In this document: positions 51,001-62,100 of the stretch, piece after piece
Position numbering within the stretch: the stretch's first letter is position 1
Layout: every line of letters begins with the position of its first letter
Assembly: GCA_018873245.2 (NCBI GenBank)
Contig: JAEMBT020000005.1
Location: 2,776,001 to 2,840,000 of the forward strand
DNA length: 64,000 bases
Direction: 5' to 3'
Source of the DNA: Archegozetes longisetosus
Lineage: Eukaryota > Arthropoda > Arachnida > Sarcoptiformes > Trhypochthoniidae
Notes under the pieces: model-generated
The model's database searches: none
What the model was told of the DNA's origin: nothing
What the model saw: the letters and a program-made list of their open reading frames with translations, nothing else
Translations under genes and position numbers: made by a program

Positions 51001-54000
51001 ATTCTCTATTATTGACTACTTTTATATTAAAGCAATCAAAAGTATTTCTAAACTTAATTTTATAATAGTTTCCTTCTAACAGATCAATAAAATAAAGTTA
51101 ATTAGAATTGATGTTTAATAGCTTTGTTCACAAATCAAATAATCTCTTTCGATCGTTTAAGTGAAAACGTTTATGGTTGTCTGTAATTGCGAATGGATTT
51201 GATTTTATTGTTCACTATTCGACTGTTGCTTTTTAGAGTTTTTTGGCACTAAACACTTTTGTGGACTCCAACTTAAGCATAAACTAAAGAGAACTGCGGA
51301 AGACAGACATAAAACAAACACCAATTAAACAACGAAAGCAATACTAATAGAATAGCCCATATCCTTACTTTCAAACCAATTCTCCTCTTTTATCACTTAT
51401 GAAACTAGTTTGATGAATATTTGATAATTTTCTAACAAAAAGGAGATAAGAGCTGTTTAAAGAGTACTTTTGGAAACTTAGTAGTTGTTGGTAGCAACCA
51501 GGAACATGTGTCGTGACGGCATACTTTCTGGCAGACCGTAATATAGACGATATTAACAAACTATTTTACGCTCATTATAGTAACCAAAGTAAACTACAAA
51601 TCAAATTTCAAATTTGGTAAACAATTGGCGCGCGTCAGAAGTTGACACAAGAACGAACTTTTCTTGTTGTTATTGAGGATTACCAAGTATTCAAGTATAC
51701 ACTTAGAATACATATTTTTACCAAAAAGTGTTTCAAGACACGAATGACTGATCTTGAATGTTGGTGCTATCATTTATTAATAACTTACAGTAAATTTAAT
51801 GCCTTTGTGTATTCATCTTCCGCTAAAGAAACTTTAATATTTAATTGTTTTGAAAGTATAGCACTTATTAGTAAAATTTTAATTTACTTATCAAATCAGT
51901 GATCAATAAAAAAGCTTTAATTTTTTCATTACTTCATTCTTAAGCTGAACATCAACCAATACATTCAATACTATACTTAAGTAGCAGTTTATAATTGAAA
52001 CGCTCTGATCGCAAAATAATCAGTTTATCAATTCTTACATTTTCTGCAATAAATCCAAAAGTCACTTAAATGTCACTTCTTACGCAAATCACTTTAAACC
52101 GTCAAAATTTGTATCGATTCAAAGCTCATAATCTCAGCATTAATTTGATATGTGAAACAGTAATTAATAAATGATAGAATTAATTAAATTTAATTAAAGA
52201 ATGAATGACTGGAAAAAGTAGTTTTCAGGTGAAAAATCAATTTTCTAATACTGAGAAAAAGGATAATTGTCCCTAAAATTGTTAATTAGTTCATTTAATT
52301 AATAAGTATCAGTAAAAGATCCTTTGAAATTACTCTATTTTATTATAAATGAAGTTTAATCAAAGTTCAAAACTTGATATATTTGCACGGCTTTCAAATT
52401 CATAGACTTTTATCTCGAGTGGAAACTGCTTTTGAACATTGATTATGAATAAATTCATTCATTAATCCTATGGGAAAGTATGACACATCAAATTAAAGCT
52501 CTTATAATAGGTATTAATTGAGCTGAAACCGGAATTTGAAACTTAGAAAAGTAGTTCTGGTGAAATGGATAGAATTGGTGAATAGAAGAAAGTGAAGTTT
52601 ACTCTTCCAGCCTCTACATAGTGATTAATTAGAGAATACTATTATAAGTGGTAATAATAGAAATGAAAGTTGATAGCTTTGTGTAAATTGACTTATCCAC
52701 ATAAAAGCCTCATTAATCAAAAAATTTCAAACCATTTACTATCGGAAGGGTCTATATTCTGAAATTTATTCCCGCGAGTAACAGAAAAGTCTCGGGTGAC
52801 TAGAGAATTAGTGGGACTGGAATCTTGAAATTTATCATTCTGTGAAATAGCAATCTAAAAGCCAAACACAGTATACGTACTGGGCTTTAAAATTATAGTG
52901 ACAGAAAAAACATTTATTCTTTAGCTTCAAACCTAAAAGCTTGCAAAAAGCAATTGTGCAATCTGAAAGTCGAGAACTTAATCGATTACCCATCAATCCT
53001 ACTGTATGTAAATTGTTCGTATCATAAAAGCTAGAATTAGATCAACGGAAAACCCGATATCCAATTGGTTCAATATTTTAGATCTTCTCAGTCAACATAT
53101 TTAAGACTTTAGTAGTGAAAATCTATTCGTCAAATGTATTTTGACTTTTTCAGATGTTTTAGAAGAATGTTAAGCACGCAGAGTCTGTTTATTATTATTT
53201 ATCAAATGACATGACATTTTCTTGAGCTAAAAGCTGATTAGATCATAAATAAATAAATAATTACTTATTAGTTTGGAAGAAGCCAAATGCCATCGAAACT
53301 GACTAAAAAGCAATTTATCAAGCAAAAAATCATTCTCTCCTTAGGCTTCAGGCCCTTAAACGTTCAGACCTGAGACGTTGAGACCTAACACTTGAGACTG
53401 CTATGACTTTTATTCGCATCTAAACGATAATTGAAAAGACAGGCATGAGATGTAGATATAAAGACATAAATAATAAGTAGAAAAATAGCACTCTTATTGT
53501 GGTGCAATGGTTATATAGTTCGCATTAAATTGAGCATTAAGTCTAATAATAGAATGTTAGTATGAAAAATAACGTTTCTCTTCTCAGTTTATTGCTCTAT
53601 AACTTTGCGAAACTTTTCCAATAATCATTATATTCCATTAATGTCTTCCAACAAGCGTTTTATAAACAACGTTTTTCAAACAAGTTCTCTTCAATTTACA
53701 GAATAGTGTTTAATTTTAACTTTCAAATCATAGACAGGAAGACATGAATGGCATTGACTCTACTCATATTTAGTGTAAAATAGGAAAGTAACTAATGCAT
53801 AACATAAACGTTCATATAGTTATGAGTATTAAAGGGATGAAAGTTGGTGTAAATGTTTATTAAAGTCGATTGTACTGTTTTCTAATATTGTCAATATTAT
53901 TAACTCTAATCATTTTCTATCCAACAGATCCCTTTATTTTCATTACTATTATTAATAATCAATAATCATTTCTAAATACCATCTTTTCTATGTTGATCAT

Positions 54001-55731
54001 AAAGATAGTAAATCTTAATTGATCTCTTCTATAACAAGTTGACTCTCCAACTGATAACTTTGAAGTTTGTTAGCAAATATAGAAATTTGAGTGAAAAAAG
54101 TTGAATTATCAAATGTTAGAATGATTTGAATGTATATAGAATCATGAATTATTTAATAGTTTCTTATATTTGAGACGTCAATCTTATAAGCAAACCACAA
54201 CTTGCAAAATTAGGCCTGAAAAAAATCATATTCAAAGCTGTTTTTCCTTTACAGCGCATAAGTTAGACACTGAGAAATGTGCAAATTTTGTGCATTAACA
54301 GCAAATACTCACCACTTATAGCACTGTAATTTAGAACATGTTGAAAACAATACTTGCAAATGATTTTTAGTTCTACGTACCATTCATTTTTCACTCTCTT
54401 CACTTGTTCTCAACAAACAATCTTAAATCAATAAAACATATTTAGTAAGAACGATTGAACCGTAGTACAATCAATTTGAAGAATCTGCCTGAAAGTTTTG
54501 GTATAACCACTTAAGTGAAATCTAATGCTTGTTTAGAACAGAACTACAACTCCATAAAATTATAATCAAAGTTACTAATCGGTTAACTACTTACCTAAAC
54601 TACCTCTTTATTAAATTTTGGCCAAAATCAAATTCTTAGAAAAATATGAATTCTTACTTACTTAAAGAATATATTGTATTAGTTGATAATAAATTATAAG
54701 TTTATATCAGTCACTACTTTCTATTGATGTTGAATAAACTTTTTTAATAATGAACTAAATTTTTCATTCCCAAAAGTTCTACAGTCATTAATCCAGTTTA
54801 TGAAAATTAATTACTTAAGTGAAATACAAACAAAAAACTTAGAACCAGTTTGTCATTTGCAAGTTGAAATTGCATAAACATTTGAGTCAATAAAACTGAG
54901 TCTTAATATTGCAATAGATTTTATTTAATAAAAGTAAATCATTTAAAAAATCATATATGAATTGTGATTATATTTCTTATATAAATTTGCTTAAATGCCA
55001 ATTTTTTCATTTTATAAAAGGAAAAATGTATTTTAAATGTATTTAATATTTTGATCGATTTTCGAGAGCTATTAGCTTAAGAATAAGAGTTTTGAAAATA
55101 TTGTGCCTAATGTTTGACTCAACACATACAATGAGCGCATAACTTATGATACTTCACTTAGCGAATCAATAAAAATGATTTGAAATTTCTAAACATCATA
55201 TTAATTTAGAAAATCAGATGATTCAAATTTTTAGCAAACTATAAATTTGATAGATGAACTTTTTTGTCAGTTTTTCAGCGATTACTCAACTAAAGGAATT
55301 GAGAGATACATCAACTTTTTGATTAGCGAACTGCAACGAAAATAATACAATTACTAAATGCTATGCTATAGACATGATAAGTAGATTCTGTCCAAGTCCT
55401 TCAGTTCAGATAAGGTTTAGGTTAAAGCAAGAAAAAACTATTAATTTTATTGCTCTAACCCAAGTTTAGTTTGTTTTAATGAAAATATTTGTATCGAGAT
55501 AGTGTTAGACTAGAAAAATGTTTATATTCTATGATGTCTAGAACTAGATGGCTGAAACAATTTAACGTATATTAAGATTTTTCGTATTATATGTGGAAAG
55601 CATGACACATAAGATTCTCAATAAAAATAATGATAGCGAGAGTCTGATCCTTCTTCTAAAGTAATTAATGGATAGATAAGAGAAAGCTTAGCAAACACTA
55701 TAACTATATTATACTCTAAAGCAATGGTTCC

Positions 55732-55841
55732 CAAACTATGTTGAGCGGATCACAAGTGATCCGCTTAGGGATCAATTCTAACATAATTGCCTATGGCAAC
55801 TATTGTGGTCATCTATTGAACCAAAAAGTTTGGAAACCATT
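55732..55841. mobile_element. 110-bp hAT-like MITE with 8-bp target-site duplication
   Basis: The left end CAATGGTTCCCAAACT and the inverted right end AATGGTTTCCAAACT are terminal inverted repeats. The flanks CTCTAAAG (55724-55731) and CCCTAAAG (55842-55849) match at 7 of 8 bases, the duplication length of hAT elements. Inside is a perfect palindrome GCGGATCAC-AA-GTGATCCGC (55745-55764). No coding capacity. Confidence 0.75.
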
Positions 55842-55962
55842 CCCTAAAGTATTACTTCTATTCATATAAAATGATAAATAGATGAATGAATGAATGAAAT
55901 GTTAAAATATTTTTCCGTTCAACCGTTCGTTAGCCAATTGAGATGAACAATTGAGATTAAGA

Positions 55963-56367
55963 TTAACCATAAGTAAAACTAGTTGGACCTCTTCTCCCAT
56001 AACTACCTCCAAAGTTCTGATTTCTACCATTCTGCTTTTTCTGACTAGCCAAACGCGCAAACTTCTCGTATTTCGATGGATTTCTACTACCAATCAGACC
56101 GACATCATCGCTATTGTCATCACCAATGATTCGTCGTCTGTCATATCCCCGCTGTTTGTCCAATCTGATGGGTGGTCTATATCTAGATTTACTTCGATGA
56201 CCTCTTCTGCCGAAATCATCCTGAATAGACAGCTTTCCACTATAATCAGAATTGTCATCATCGGCTATAGTGAAGTCGTACGCGTGGCTCCTTTGAGCGA
56301 TCACATCAGCGACAAAGTTGGCGATCATTATTATGCACAATAGAATAGTAATATTTATTATATTCAT
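55963..56367 (-). CDS. small secreted basic peptide precursor, family unknown
   Basis: A 134-residue open frame, well above background in this region, beginning with a convincing signal peptide (MNIINITILLCIIMIANFVA, cleavage probably after Ala24-Gln25). The mature part has no cysteine and is rich in Arg, Gly, Asp and Ser. It has several basic pairs or runs (GRRG at 53-56, DRRRI at 76-80, KK at 110-111, GRRG at 124-127). An acidic DDNSD block occurs twice (37-41 and 83-87). GRRG strings are typical of prohormone cleavage with amidation, so it may be a neuropeptide-like or matrix-associated precursor; no known peptide motif was recognised. The single exon ends TFTYG-type with a TAA stop. It lies 1.8 kb downstream of Nup133 on the same strand, with no shared transcription implied. 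Confidence 0.6.
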   Translation of the reverse strand: MNIINITILLCIIMIANFVADVIAQRSHAYDFTIADDDNSDYSGKLSIQDDFGRRGHRSKSRYRPPIRLDKQRGYDRRRIIGDDNSDDVGLIGSRNPSKYEKFARLASQKKQNGRNQNFGGSYGRRGPTSFTYG

Positions 56368-56533
56368 GACGGCTTATTCAATATATCAAGATTTCAGTCA
56401 CAGTTTCCAACCAATAAGATCTTCAAAGTTTTTCAATAAATCGAAGCACTTCTGACTAGTATTTTACTAAAGAAAAGTTTATAGATTTTATTATAGAGAA
56501 GTTTATAGATTCGATTTGAACTACAGAATAATG

Positions 56534-56626
56534 TAGTTTAAAGGGAGCCCAGAATAATATAGTTTAAAGAGAGCCCAGAATAGCGTAGTTTAAAGAGAGC
56601 CCAGAATAATATAGTTTGAAGAGAGT
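56534..56626. repeat. 26-bp tandem repeat, about 4 copies
   Basis: TAGTTTAAAGRGAGCCCAGA-type units start at 56534, 56560, 56586 and 56612, exactly every 26 bp. The array is about 170 bp upstream of the secreted-peptide start. Confidence 0.92.
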
Positions 56627-58091
56627 TCTTACCAATATATACCAAATATATTGATAGCTACTCGCACTCAATTGTAAGAAAAAGAATGAATCTGACAACT
56701 TATATGGAATATCATAGCCATGCCTTACTTCCTACTATTGAGTTGCCGAATATTTTTTGTCGACTTGCTATCGCTTTGGAGTCCAATCTACAGGAAAAAT
56801 ACTTTTCCTTTGACTCCTTGCCTCTTATCAGCTAATCGTGTGATTATATTAAGTTAGTTTTATTGGTAAATTTGTATGCACCCAATATTGAAACAGTTTA
56901 CACATTTGGATTTAGATTCTAATACTTCTTACTTTCTAAATCATTCAGTCATAAATATTTAATGAGCTGTGAAATCAAATCATACGACAATCCCTTGGTA
57001 TCAATTCAATTCAACCGTACCTTTAAATTAACTTTCAAATCAAGTTTACCAAAAATTATTCATAAACTTTTCTACAGTCAAACTAACTCTATTCAACTTT
57101 GCACTAAACGCATTACAGTCGACTTAAACACTGATATAAGCCAAACGTTCGTATGTTCTCAACCTAATAATACATTTGAAGACTATGTAATCGATACTGA
57201 AAAATATTCACTCTTTCTGTAAACTTCTTTAGATATCTATTAGACATTGAAATTTGTAAAGATGTTAAATCTGAGTTGACAGTTAATGCATTATTAAGGG
57301 ATATCAAGCGTGTATAGATAGAATATGCTCGTCTTAATTGCAAGAATATTCTATACGTTCTAAGATAAGAAAACTTTCTATGTGTCAAGTTAAGAACTTT
57401 GATGATCTGACAACTAATTCTATATCTCATTTTGTACTTTCGAACCTATGAAATGCAAAAATGAGGCAATTATTAACTAAATTCTCTTCTTATTTCATTA
57501 TAATCATAAGAAATTCGGTCTTATTGTAATTTATTATCTCGAGTGAGAACTGGAAAAAGTTTGAATCAATAAAAAATAATTTTAGTGATGAATAGAAGTG
57601 CGTGATTGCGAAATGCTGAGCGAAACTATAATATATTTCTCATTTAGTTGGAATATTTTTTAGACATTCAGTAAGGAAGCAGTCAATGCGGGAAAAGAAA
57701 TAAAAAATCGCTTCTACCGGGATATGGAAAACATTAAATTCAGTGAAATGGAAAATAATTTTGACTCTAGTAGGAAATGAAACACAGATAAAGCGGATAT
57801 CCAGACTTAAAAAACCAGTTTCTCTGAGAAGGATGCATCGCGCCGTGCATTCAAAAAAGATTTGTATGCCTCAGCCAAATAAAACAAGTCTTTACGAAGA
57901 TGCTCAAGAAGAAACCAAGCTTAAGTTTCAATACTATCAGCTAGTAGTCAACAGAAAAACCTAAAATCATTATTATAGTCAAATTTGCCCAAAGGCTTTT
58001 AATTTGAATCACAAATCCATACCGTATTCGTTACATAACGAGACCCATTTCAAAAATAAAGTTATGTCAAAGTAATTCATAAAAGCGTACT

Positions 58092-58097
58092 TTTATT
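58092..58097 (-). terminator. polyadenylation signal of Nup133
   Basis: TTTATT on the plus strand reads AATAAA on the minus strand, about 80 nt after the Nup133 stop codon. Confidence 0.6.
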
Positions 58098-58175
58098 GAT
58101 TAAAGCGGTTACAAAAAGTAGAGAAAGTTTTCTTGAATCAAAGGGATTAAAGGTTAAGAAGCATATGATTTTGTT

Positions 58176-61100
58176 TTATAAGAGCTTTAAGTATTCATAA
58201 ACGGCTTTAATTAAAAAGCAAGTCTTATTCTTCTGCTCCACTTTAAGACTGTTAGCGATATCTTCAAAAGGCGGTAACTTGAGATCACTTGGTGCATGGC
58301 CTGAAATGTATAAAAGAACAAATGTCAACAAATTTCTAATGTAACATATGCTTCCTTTTAGGAGACGAATAATCGATTGTTATAACATTGGATTACGTGA
58401 TTTTAAACACACCAATTCATAGAAAAATCTAATGAAAATGTTATGAAATATTAAATCTAATTCAATTAGAGGAAGTCAAGCTAAAGAGCACATTATATAA
58501 GTTCAGTGCTATTGTGCACTTATTTTATGTTATCTTAGTTCAACTAACATTACAGATAGCATTTGATAGCACTGACTATCATTAATTAAATATACGATAC
58601 CTTCAATCAGCGAATGCTCAATAATTTGGAAGAAAAGTGTATTCTTTATGGATTCTAACGGATTGTCTGTATCTAATTCTTGCCAACTATAGGAAAAATC
58701 AAATAAATTCAATTACAGTGGCTTAAAGAAGGCTCCTATAGAACATTCATCAAACCTGTCTCTACTGATAGCAGTGCACCAAATGTTGAGTAGAATCTTA
58801 TTTTTTTCATTAGTGTCTTCGTCTTCAATGAATTCAGTCAAATCTAAGGCTTTCTTAAAGTCGAGTGCGTCTGAATTTGAATTACTTTCACTAATGTATA
58901 TTTGAATTAATTTTTGCGGAGATAAGACTTTCATAGTGTCATAATCTAAGTTAAATTTGCTGAGAAGATCGGGTGAGAGGTTCTCTTGATATAATATGAG
59001 CTCAAGTTGAGAATCAACATCATTAAGACTGATCTCTCCAGCAGCTATAGCTGATAATTTACTCAAACTAAGAAGTGTCTTCTTTCTACCTAAAAAGTTG
59101 TGCTCATTTAAGGCCAGACTTTTTAATGTATGACTCGCTGCCTCAAACTGTCCCAAATGGATTTGATGCAACCAATTGAGCTGGTCGTGATTTTTCAAAA
59201 AGTTACTCAACATCTGACTGTTCGAAGTGTTGGCCAACATTTTGCCCTGTTTTCCTTCTTTTAAATACCACTTAAATAGATATTCGGCGAACCCTTTGTG
59301 AGCAAAGTCAACAATATATCGTTGAAGTCTCTCGTGATTATTTAACTCTTCGCATAATCTAATGAGAACATCAAAGTCTTCATACTTTTCTGCGAGCGCT
59401 GCCGCTCTGTCATACTGTCTAACTTTCATAAGAGGTTGAATGAATTTTGAGCGACAAGATTGAAAGCTTCGTTCGACTATTTTAAACCTTTCACTGTTAG
59501 GCTCAATTGATTTCAACTGACAAATAAATCCGTCTAGTATTATGTCAGCCAACTCTACAATTTTCTGACAAATGGCGCCTTTTAATTGAATATCTTCCTC
59601 AATAGCAGATGTTGTATTTGTTGATTCGATGCCATAGTTGACTAAGAAATCGAACTGTTTGAGGAGTGAAGTTCGAACTCCATTGGAACCTGTAGTTGAA
59701 CTCCATGGTATATATTCACACTTTGCAATCGCTGCCGACTCATAGATAGCTCCTTGTGATTGACGGTAATGACAAATCTCTTGAAACAGTGTTATCAATA
59801 TATTGCTGACCGAGAGCAAAAGCTTTAAGATATCCTTTGAATTAGTGATAGCACTATTGATCTGATCAGTTTGATATTCGATCAACGCCCAAATTAGATC
59901 ATCAATTCTAGTAGTTTCGCGATAGAAGAGGTCTTGTGGGGTCAATCTAGGTTGTAAAGTAGCGTTTCTTTGGTGCAAAACAATTCTGATGGCAGCCTCT
60001 AATATGTTATTGTAATCATTGTGAAGCTTTCGCAACGTAAGCGATCCCATTAGCTTTTCTGCGTGTTCGCTAAGTATCAGCTTTGAAGACATGGTCGACC
60101 CCTTAACATATAGTGACGTTAATCTTTCCCATAAATTCGTCACTTTTAGAAATTCGATTAGTAATCGATGGATCCGCAACTTCTCTTCGATTTGGTTCGT
60201 CATAATGACTGAGGCAGTGATAGTTTCATTAGTATAATGGCTAAGACTATTAGATTCAGCCCAACGTGGATCTGAACGCGGTATTTCATCGCATAACTCT
60301 ATGCTTAATGAAACAACTGTTTCATTCAGTCTATCATTTTCTGTCACCGAAGGCACTAACGGGAATAACTGTTTGACTAATAAATGACTTCGCGCCTGTA
60401 ATTCAGTTTAAATTAATTGCTAGCAAAGATTTGAGGGCAAACTATTTAGAAAAAGTCTCACTTGATCTCCTTTTGTGAAAAGTAAAAAGCTTTTTTGAGT
60501 GCTGCAACTTTATTATCATCAGTTTGAGGCATATCTTCATCAAGACGCGGAGCATCCATTAAGTCGCTGCTAAGTTATAGGTTAGGTATTAATCACATGG
60601 TATGAAACCATGAATTATACTCGAATACATGATTGAAAAAGATATGAGATTTAATGCGATGTTGCAAACCATACCTTACATCCTGTTTATGCGGAATAAT
60701 CGATAGAAGAGCATCTTTATGGGTGAATAATAACGGAAATCCATCACAAATACCAGCGCCAAGTATTCCGTCCTCTCGACAGTTAAAATCAATCAAATCT
60801 ACCTCATCGCTACCAACTTAGAAAATATAATATCAGTTTGTGAGTATATAAAACAAAACTAACATTCCATTAATAATCAGAACAAAATCAAACTGCTTTA
60901 GCTCACATTGAAGGCATAAAACATGAGTTGTGTCATAAATGTAGACCATTTGGCTATTGATAGTTCCAGAAAGTAAATGCAAATTAAGCAGCTGTTCTTC
61001 ATCTTCTTCTGTGTAGCAAACCGTGTGATTCCTCAATACAGTAAAAGAAGTGAATAAAGTTGAAGTAAACGGTTTGTTGATCTCAAGATTGGATGATCTA

Positions 61101-62100
61101 TCATTGAGAGTGGCGACAGCATAATAAAGTTGATTTGAAACGTCAGCATTAAGACCGGCAACTAATAGGACAATTTGATTCCTATTTCTGATTCCTATAT
61201 CGATCGGCCATATTTTCAACTGATTCGGATGAGTGGTCTCTCGATTCTTATGGATAATTAATTAAATATAATAGGCTATCAAAGTAGAAGCTAATCATAT
61301 TTGAAGGCATACCCAGACTTTATCAAGAAATGCATCCTTAACAGGTCTCTCTAGATCGATATCTTCAATTAGCTAAGACAAACAAAAAGGCGAACTCGTT
61401 AGTGATTAATAGTTGAGCCCTAAGCTTAAATATATTACTCTATCGGACTGCTGATCAATTATCTGCCACTTTTGAGCCGAATAACTGGACAAGACCCAAA
61501 TATAAAGTTCAGGCTCAGAATCCATATGTCCTAGTGGATTATTTCGAACCACTTTAATCAATTGTTTCGTCTCCGACGACTGAGTGGCTGGCATTGAGCC
61601 GAATATAAATGAACTGACTTTGCGACCAAATCCTGCCAGCATTCCTTGCGGTACTTTAAGGGTGCGACAAACAATCGCATTTTGGCCCTCAATATTGTTA
61701 ACAATGATGTGAACTAAGGAGCAGGTAGTAGTGCCTAATATGCAGCCTAACGGTTGGATGTCAGTCAGAGAAATACATTCTTGTCCCTGTAAATCAGTGG
61801 CTATTGTTTCGATAGAGTGTCCCTCGTATGCAATGTTAGGCCAGAAACGAATGATTCCTTCAGGAGAGACAGCAATTGTGGAGGGGACTGACTGGGATTT
61901 GATGGAGTTATCAAAGACGCAGACGAGATCTGCTTTGTGCGAGAGATCACTAGGCGGTAATTGGAGTTCATAGCAAGAACAGCTCGATGTACGACTTGAA
62001 TTGGTTTGTTTGTATTTCCACACAAACAGTCTTCGCCCGCACACGAGCCATGCCCAACCAAACGACGATATTTTAACACTCAGCGAACCGAATGAAAAAA
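58176..62100 (-). CDS. Nup133: nucleoporin Nup133, 5' partial
   Basis: Scaffold subunit of the Y-shaped Nup107-160 complex of the nuclear pore. Exons, minus strand: 62100-61439, 61372-61313, 61246-60907, 60816-60675, 60569-60462, 60395-58756, 58686-58601 and 58300-58176, about 1,050 residues against about 1,150 in vertebrates. The first four exons code for the beta-propeller (FGWAWLVCGRRLFVWKYK; GRKVSSFIFG; LGAGICDGFPLLF). The rest is the alpha-helical stack, with SDPRWAES, a strongly conserved core (AAALAEKYEDFDVLIRLCEE) and FKKALDLTEFIEDED. Homology fixes the frame on both sides of every junction. All junctions close except 60462/60395, where the GT-AG join leaves the frame one base short. 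The unconserved N-terminal exon or exons, ahead of an acceptor at 62101, were not found. Most introns are 60-100 bp. Ubiquitous essential gene; no paralogue confusion expected. Confidence 0.95.

Larger units (their letters stand above)
46346..55962. other. 9.6-kb gene-poor region
   Basis: Begins with the 3' UTR of the InaF-motif gene. Beyond about 47160 no exon, RNA gene or autonomous transposon is supported on either strand. It contains short repeats (46795-46870 ACTAACTTA-type; 48071-48090 GGAAC pentamer), a GC-richer patch at 51465-51545 and the MITE at 55732. The rest is AT-rich with only short random frames. Confidence 0.6.
56368..58175. other. intergenic region between the secreted-peptide gene and Nup133
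   Basis: Contains the 26-bp array at 56534, the Nup133 polyadenylation signal and a locally codon-like stretch at about 57665-57964 (+). There one open frame hands over to another through overlapping stops, without clear splice sites. I do not call a gene there. Confidence 0.5.

Noticed and set aside
53494..53560. tRNA-like A-box word TGGTGCAATGG
   Set aside because: No B box at the right distance and no cloverleaf; treated as chance.
56962..57222. 86-codon frame upstream of the secreted-peptide gene, + strand
   Set aside because: No signal peptide, domain, splice signal or resemblance; length is within chance for this region.
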